51,182 nucleotides of DNA from an uncultured Synechococcus sp. (lineage in GTDB: Bacteria; Cyanobacteriota; Cyanobacteriia; PCC-6307; Cyanobiaceae), in assembly GCA_937930135.1 (NCBI GenBank), contig CALGVO010000160.1, positions 1-51,182 of the forward strand, in the 5' to 3' direction. Of the stretch, positions 47,134 through 51,182 are shown in pieces. Under the pieces are notes generated by a model. That model made no database searches. It had not been told where the DNA came from and saw only the letters and a list, made by a program, of their open reading frames with translations. Every line of letters begins with the position of its first letter. The first letter of the stretch is position 1. The translations under genes were made by a program, and so were the position numbers.

Positions 47134-48485
47134 AGCATCAGCTGTATGCCCGCCCTTTCACGATTGGAGGAGTTCTGCTGCTCACCTGCAGTGGCGCTGT
47201 GGGTTTGTGGCGTCACTCCGCTACAAGCCACCGCCTTGTTCCATCCCAACAGGCAGGCCTCAGTCGCCTGATGGCCGCCACTCAGTTGCTGCAGGGTTTC
47301 CGCGGTGACTCCAGTCGGCCCGTGCCCGAGCTCTGGACCCAGAGGCTTGGTCTGCGCAGGGCGAAGGAACTCTGGAATCGCCAGGGTTCGGCGATCTGGT
47401 GGCAGGCGTGGAGTACGGACGGGGAGGCCTATCTCGTGCTTCCCTCCACGCTGCTGCCTGCGGCCGATCGCTCGGGTCTGATGCTCACCCCGGTTCAGGG
47501 GGTTCTTGCGACCGCTGCCGATCCCTTGCATCGCCAGCAATTGCTGCAGCGACTCAAGGCTGCCGGGGCGTCGCCGGCAACGTCGCCTCTGCAGAGGAAC
47601 TGCCTCAGCCGTTTGCAGCAGGGGCCCGCGGTGTTCTGGTCGTCCGACGGTCTGGCCTCGGTCAGTGGCACTCTCGCGCCCCTCCTGCAACGGGCCAGCC
47701 ATGGTTGTTTGTCGCTGGAGCTTCAGGCGCGTGCCTTGCAGTGGCAGGGGGTGGTGGGTCGTCGCCCCCTTGCGGCTGCACCCGCCACATTCAAGGCGGA
47801 CCGAGCTGATCCCGGGCCCCAGCCTGAGCCGTTGCCGGCCCAGACCCTGTTGAGCCTGCGCGGACCTCAACTGGCGGATGTGCTCGGTGCCCTGTTGTCA
47901 CGGCGGATCATTCAGACCCCTCTGGAGGAGGACTACGGCATCGATCAGAAAGCGCGCTCCACCTTGTCGAGCCGGCCCTTTGCCCTGCAATTGATTGGGC
48001 AGGCGAAGGGGCCGTTTCAGGCCGGTCTGGAGATCCAGATTCCTCTTCCGGGAGACGAGACGCGCTGGCGACGCAGCCTTGAACGCATTGAGAGTCGTTT
48101 GATCGAGCGGGGCCTCGCCGCCCAATCCGACACCCCACCAGGCGAGGTGCTGTTCGAGGATCCCCAGCGGCCTGAGAGCCCTCTGGTGGGTGGCTGGCGA
48201 TGGATCGCGAGGAAAGGACAGCCTGCTCCGGCTCTGCTCAGCATCGGTCTGGGGCGGCCACCTGCCGACTCCCCCTGGCGCACGCCGGCCACGATGACAC
48301 CTGCGCAGGGGCTGCAGTTGCAGGCCCGGCCGAAGCAACTGCAGGCGTTGCAGCTGCTTCCTGGCCGTTGGCCCAAGGCGGTGCGCGACGCAGGCGTCCT
48401 CTCCCTTGAGCTCAGGCCGCTCCCAGGGGGGACGATGGGAGCGGACTGGCTGCGATGTGACGGTCAACTCAGATTTGGCTCCTGA
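47088..48485 (+). CDS. Large membrane-anchored hypothetical protein
   Basis: 465 residues. Basic N-terminus and one membrane helix (ARPFTIGGVLLLTCSGAVGL, about residues 21-41), then a long periplasmic or lumenal part with repeated Gln/Arg/Leu-rich pieces: LMAATQLLQGFRGDSSRPVP, LLSLRGPQLADVLGALLSRR, PFALQLIGQAKGPFQAGLEI and LQARPKQLQALQLLPGRWPK. Pattern (two alternating beta/alpha halves) may be related to the DUF3352 type, not certain. The start could lie later, at about 47130, to avoid the small upstream gene. Convergent with psb29. Confidence 0.7.
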   Translation: MARSAAAARHCAERLKHQLYARPFTIGGVLLLTCSGAVGLWRHSATSHRLVPSQQAGLSRLMAATQLLQGFRGDSSRPVPELWTQRLGLRRAKELWNRQGSAIWWQAWSTDGEAYLVLPSTLLPAADRSGLMLTPVQGVLATAADPLHRQQLLQRLKAAGASPATSPLQRNCLSRLQQGPAVFWSSDGLASVSGTLAPLLQRASHGCLSLELQARALQWQGVVGRRPLAAAPATFKADRADPGPQPEPLPAQTLLSLRGPQLADVLGALLSRRIIQTPLEEDYGIDQKARSTLSSRPFALQLIGQAKGPFQAGLEIQIPLPGDETRWRRSLERIESRLIERGLAAQSDTPPGEVLFEDPQRPESPLVGGWRWIARKGQPAPALLSIGLGRPPADSPWRTPATMTPAQGLQLQARPKQLQALQLLPGRWPKAVRDAGVLSLELRPLPGGTMGADWLRCDGQLRFGS

Positions 48486-48488
48486 GCC

Positions 48489-49172
48489 TCAGCTACTAGC
48501 AGCCTCCTGCTGCTGTCGCTCCCGTTTGCGGCGTTCCGCCGCCAAGGTCTCCTCCATCAGTTCCACCGCCTGGGCCATTTTGTCGAGGTTGCTGGCGTAC
48601 AGACCGAGATCCTTTTCTACCCTGGTCTGGGCAAACCCAAGCGGTCCGCTCAACTCATGGGCCAGTTTGCGCAGTTGCTCTGGGTCCGCTTGATCACCCT
48701 GGGCTTCCGCAAGGAGGCTGAGCAGACCCACGGCCATCAGGCGTGAGTAGTGGAAGCTGCTGCAATCGGCCCGTTGCAGAACGGAGGCGAGGGGAGCCGG
48801 GGCACCATCGCCTCCATGTTCAAGCCAATGGCGCACCTCCTGAATGGAATGGCCTCGCACGGCGGCTTCGCTCTGATCGGCCAGGCTTTCCAGCTCGGCT
48901 GCATGGAAGCCGGTGCTGCTGCAGAGGGCTTCAAACAGAGGGGCCAGGTGCTGCTCCGGTTTGTAGCCGCGGGTGAAGGCGCGAAACACTTGACGCAAGC
49001 CCACAGCAAACAGGGCGTCCACCTGAAACTGCTGCTGATGGCTGAGCAAGTGCAGCTCCACAAGCAGCTCGTCGGCCGTTCGCCGATAGAGCGGAGGAAT
49101 TACAAATGGGAAGGCGGTGTGAAAGGCGCGCTTGCTGTCAGCAATGGTCTGATGCTCAGCCAACGTTGGCAC
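48489..49172 (-). CDS. thf1: Photosystem II biogenesis protein Psb29/Thf1
   Basis: 227 residues. The family block TIADSKRAFHTAFPFVIPPL starts near residue 9, then YRRTADELLVELHLLSHQQQ, FAVGLRQVFRAFTRGYKPEQ, HLAPLFEALCSS and the C-terminal helical tail with SGPLGFAQTRVEKDLGLYAS and a coiled-coil end ERRKRERQQQEA. In cyanobacteria and plants Psb29/Thf1 acts in PSII assembly, thylakoid formation and regulation of FtsH; ftsH itself starts 2 kb further on the same strand. Divergent from clpP. Confidence 0.93.
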   Translation of the reverse strand: MPTLAEHQTIADSKRAFHTAFPFVIPPLYRRTADELLVELHLLSHQQQFQVDALFAVGLRQVFRAFTRGYKPEQHLAPLFEALCSSTGFHAAELESLADQSEAAVRGHSIQEVRHWLEHGGDGAPAPLASVLQRADCSSFHYSRLMAVGLLSLLAEAQGDQADPEQLRKLAHELSGPLGFAQTRVEKDLGLYASNLDKMAQAVELMEETLAAERRKRERQQQEAASS

Positions 49173-49215
49173 GGAAAGAAGATGCCAACGACCTTAGCGT
49201 CGCTGATGGCGCCGT

Positions 49216-49221
49216 TAAGAT
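49216..49221 (+). promoter_or_regulatory. Possible -10 element for clpP
   Basis: TAAGAT about 24 bases before the clpP ATG. GGAGGA follows it at 49223-49228 and GGAGC sits ten bases before the ATG. No convincing -35. Offered as a weak candidate because the divergent gap is only 73 bases. Confidence 0.25.
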
Positions 49222-49245
49222 CGGAGGATCTGACGCTGGAGCAGC

Positions 49246-49836
49246 ATGATCCCGATCGTGATCGAGGAATCGGGCCGGGGAGAAAGGGCCTTTGATATTT
49301 ATTCCCGTCTTCTCAGGGAGCGGATTGTATTTCTCGGTGAGCCTGTCACCAGTGATTCGGCCAATCGCATTGTGGCCCAGCTGCTTTTCCTTGAAGCAGA
49401 AGATCCCGACAAAGACATTTATCTCTATATCAACTCGCCTGGAGGATCCGTCTACGACGGCCTGGGGATTTTTGACACGATGCAACATATCAAACCCGAT
49501 GTGCATACGGTCTGTGTCGGTCTTGCAGCCAGCATGGGCGCCTTTCTTCTCTGTGCCGGCACCAAAGGCAAGCGCAGCAGTCTGCAGCATTCACGCATCA
49601 TGATTCACCAGCCTCTGGGTGGTGCCCGAGGGCAGGCCAGCGATATCCGCATCCAGGCTGATGAGATTCTTTTCCTGAAAGATAAGCTCAACCGAGAGCT
49701 CGCCGAACGTTCCGGCCAACCCCTGGAGAAAATTCAGGTGGATACCGACCGCGACTTTTTTATGTCACCCCATGATGCTGTGACCTATGGATTGATTGAT
49801 TCAGTGATTAACCGCCGGCCAGTCCACTCGGTTTAG
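49246..49836 (+). CDS. clpP: ATP-dependent Clp protease proteolytic subunit
   Basis: 196 residues. MIPIVIEESGRGERAFDIYS start, then IYLYINSPGGSVYDGLGIFD, the nucleophile Ser in VGLAASMGAFLLCAGT, the His in SRIMIHQPLGGARGQASDI, and the Asp region VDTDRDFFMSP. All three catalytic positions are in place, so it is an active ClpP rather than ClpR. Cyanobacteria have several ClpP; the paralogue cannot be told here. Ends in an intrinsic terminator at 49895-49921. The nearby clpS gene (46.5 kb) is a natural partner. Confidence 0.95.
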   Translation: MIPIVIEESGRGERAFDIYSRLLRERIVFLGEPVTSDSANRIVAQLLFLEAEDPDKDIYLYINSPGGSVYDGLGIFDTMQHIKPDVHTVCVGLAASMGAFLLCAGTKGKRSSLQHSRIMIHQPLGGARGQASDIRIQADEILFLKDKLNRELAERSGQPLEKIQVDTDRDFFMSPHDAVTYGLIDSVINRRPVHSV

Positions 49837-49894
49837 TGGTGGCCCTGGGTCTCAAAGTGAGTTCATTTTATTGATAGTAAGCAATTAACTCTAG

Positions 49895-49921
49895 GACCTT
49901 CTATTTGAGAAGGTCTTTTTT
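49895..49921 (+). terminator. Intrinsic terminator of clpP
   Basis: GACCTTCT (49895-49902), loop ATTTG, AGAAGGTC (49908-49915) and a six-T run (49916-49921): a complete rho-independent terminator about 60 bases after the clpP stop. The stem overlaps the 3' end of the convergent DUF7219-like gene, whose stop codon (reverse TAG) lies at 49901-49903, in stem and loop. Confidence 0.9.
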
Positions 49922-50149
49922 GCTTTCTTTTAATTCGGCCCACAGTGATTTAATTTCATCATAGGCCGCATCCTGATCAATTTTGCCGTTGGCTTGAAGA
50001 CCCACGATCAAGCCGACGCGCTCGGCAAATTGTTCCAGGTTCTGGTGAAAGATCAAGCGCTGAGGGCTCCAGTTGTCGCCGCGGAAGCTACTGAATCCCT
50101 CCATGGGAGAGCGGGTCCCATCGTCCTTCATGCTTCGGTGTGAATCCAC
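49901..50149 (-). CDS. Small DUF7219-like protein
   Basis: 82 residues from the first ATG; MKDDGTRSPMEGFSSFRGDN from a later ATG at 50131 is equally possible. Core SPQRLIFHQNLEQFAERVGL followed by IVGLQANGKIDQDAAYDEIK and a Lys-rich end. I associate this helical pattern (FNANLQEFA-like, GKL-like, LWKQLK-like) with a small cyanobacterial family, probably DUF7219. Function unknown. Divergent? No: same strand as ftsH and upstream gap 35 bases from the ftsH stop, convergent with clpP. Confidence 0.75.
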   Translation of the reverse strand: MDSHRSMKDDGTRSPMEGFSSFRGDNWSPQRLIFHQNLEQFAERVGLIVGLQANGKIDQDAAYDEIKSLWAELKESKKDLLK

Positions 50150-50184
50150 GTCAACTTAGGAACAAAAGGAGCCCGCAAACCAGA

Positions 50185-51182
50185 TCAAGGGTTAAGCACA
50201 GGTGAAAATCGCTCTTTCTCAGGGATCGTTGTCGCTTTGGCCACCATGTCGCGGAATTCGTCACCGTCCATGGTTTCGATCTCGATCAGGCGTTCGACCA
50301 GGCGGTCCATCAGGTCGCGATTGGCCTGCACCAGAGTCACGGTCTCTTCGTAGCAACGCTTCACAATGGCCCGCACCTGTTCATCGATTTGACGTGAGAT
50401 CGCATCGGACACGTCGCTGCGGGTCATCAGGTCGCGACCAAGGAATACTTCCTGACTGCCTCCCTCAAGGGACATCGGTCCAAGGTCACTCATGCCAAAG
50501 CGTGTGACCATCTGACGAGCCATCGAGGCCACCTGCTGAATGTCGCCACCAGCACCAGTGGTGACCTCCTGATGGCCAAACACCACGTCTTCAGCGGCTC
50601 GACCACCGAGGGCCCCCATGATCCTGGCCTTGAGCTGGGCTCGTGACACCAGCATCTGCTCTTCATCGGGTGAGAACCAGGTGAGACCCTGGGCCTGCCC
50701 CCTGGGTATCAGAGTGACTTTCTGCACCGGGTCGTGGTCCTTGACCAGGGTGCCCACCAGGGCATGTCCCACCTCGTGATAAGCAATCAGGCGCTTGCTG
50801 CGCCCGTCGGTGAGCGGCTGACCTTCCATGCCGGCGATGATCCGATCCACGGCATCATCGATCTCGGCTAGCCCGATCGCCTCCTTGCGACGGCGGGCGG
50901 TGAGGATGGCGGCTTCATTGAGCAGGTTGGCCAGATCGGCGCCAGTGAACCCGGGGGTGCGGCGCGCAATGCTGTCGAGCGAGAGCTCGGAGTCGAGCTT
51001 TTTGTTGCGAGCATGCACTTCCAGGATCGATAGGCGGCCCTTGATATCGGGCGCATCAACCGTGACCTGACGGTCGAAACGGCCCGGGCGCATCAGTGCC
51101 GAATCGAGAACATCAGGGCGATTGGTCGCCGCGATGATGATGATGCCGCTGTTGCCTTCAAAACCATCCATCTCCGTGAGGA
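50185..51182 (-). CDS. ftsH: ATP-dependent zinc metalloprotease FtsH (5' part outside window)
   Basis: The last 331 residues of FtsH. The AAA second region of homology IIIIAATNRPDVLDSALMRP with GRFDRQV is present, then the zinc site HEVGH (in LIAYHEVGHALVGTLV) and the third ligand Asp region VTTGAGGDIQQVASMARQM. Membrane-bound protease; in cyanobacteria FtsH paralogues degrade damaged PSII D1 and regulate iron and stress responses. Missing part is the N-terminal membrane anchor and Walker A/B. Which of the four paralogues cannot be told. Stop at 50185-50187. Confidence 0.96.
   Translation of the reverse strand, partial: LTEMDGFEGNSGIIIIAATNRPDVLDSALMRPGRFDRQVTVDAPDIKGRLSILEVHARNKKLDSELSLDSIARRTPGFTGADLANLLNEAAILTARRRKEAIGLAEIDDAVDRIIAGMEGQPLTDGRSKRLIAYHEVGHALVGTLVKDHDPVQKVTLIPRGQAQGLTWFSPDEEQMLVSRAQLKARIMGALGGRAAEDVVFGHQEVTTGAGGDIQQVASMARQMVTRFGMSDLGPMSLEGGSQEVFLGRDLMTRSDVSDAISRQIDEQVRAIVKRCYEETVTLVQANRDLMDRLVERLIEIETMDGDEFRDMVAKATTIPEKERFSPVLNP

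Noticed and set aside
1..51182. CRISPR arrays, insertion sequences, tRNA and rRNA genes
   Set aside because: No regular repeat-spacer pattern, no transposase or terminal inverted repeats and no cloverleaf sequence were seen.

Overview
The window is a gene-dense, high-GC stretch of a picocyanobacterial chromosome, most likely a marine or euryhaline Synechococcus/Cyanobium-type alpha-cyanobacterium. The markers are Calvin-cycle genes (class II fructose-bisphosphate aldolase, prk), photosynthesis genes (petN, psb29/thf1, a psb32-like TPM protein, a PucC-family carrier, a PAP/fibrillin protein) and many families typical of cyanobacteria (DUF3727, DUF3685, DUF2103, TIGR04168, the CofE-like protein). 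No rRNA, tRNA, CRISPR array, insertion sequence or integrase was seen. Both ends cut through genes: the aldolase on the left and ftsH on the right.

Layout. 1-16.4 kb is almost all on the minus strand and holds housekeeping genes: fba, a Gfo/Idh/MocA oxidoreductase, accD, a prepilin peptidase, prk, leuB, lpxD, then a tightly coupled ruvX/DUF3727/yqeG-like/proB group, a CofE-like protein, a thioredoxin-like thylakoid factor, DUF3685, an atypical Fur-family regulator and hisA. 16.4-21.8 kb has a CSP41-like epimerase, pgsA, a CBS protein, a two-repeat exported-type protein, a truncated L,D-transpeptidase remnant, a proline-rich membrane protein and the PdeM-type phosphoesterase. 21.9-24.2 kb is a plus-strand run of two very small genes, a GluR0-like glutamate-receptor potassium channel, a PPC(DUF296)-glutaredoxin fusion and a small membrane protein. 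24.2-28.2 kb has a ZIP-like transporter, an ABC ATPase, a zinc-ribbon membrane protein, a fibrillin, DUF427 and a lipase-like hydrolase. 28.2-35.7 kb is a minus-strand run read nadA, exonuclease, ATP-dependent ligase, Lhr-type helicase, chrA. This is the ligase-associated DNA-repair set; its fourth usual member, PdeM, lies about 7.7 kb away.

35.8-44.5 kb has a TIGR04168 phosphoesterase, a glycosyltransferase-like gene, a lambda-endolysin-type (GH104-like) muramidase behind a leader rich in inverted repeats, the psb32-like gene, a MidA-type methyltransferase, aroB, an orphan sugar-type ABC permease, and purK followed by a probable 6S RNA. 44.5-51.2 kb has DUF2103, a PucC-family carrier, clpS, petN with a 50-residue membrane protein and a large membrane-anchored protein, psb29, clpP with an intrinsic terminator that runs into a convergent small gene, and ftsH.

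The observations most worth following are the PPC-glutaredoxin fusion, the GluR0-like channel with its two tiny upstream genes, the candidate 6S RNA, the L,D-transpeptidase remnant at a gene junction, and several non-ATG or overlapping starts and stops. All family assignments were made by reading the sequence. No database search was run.
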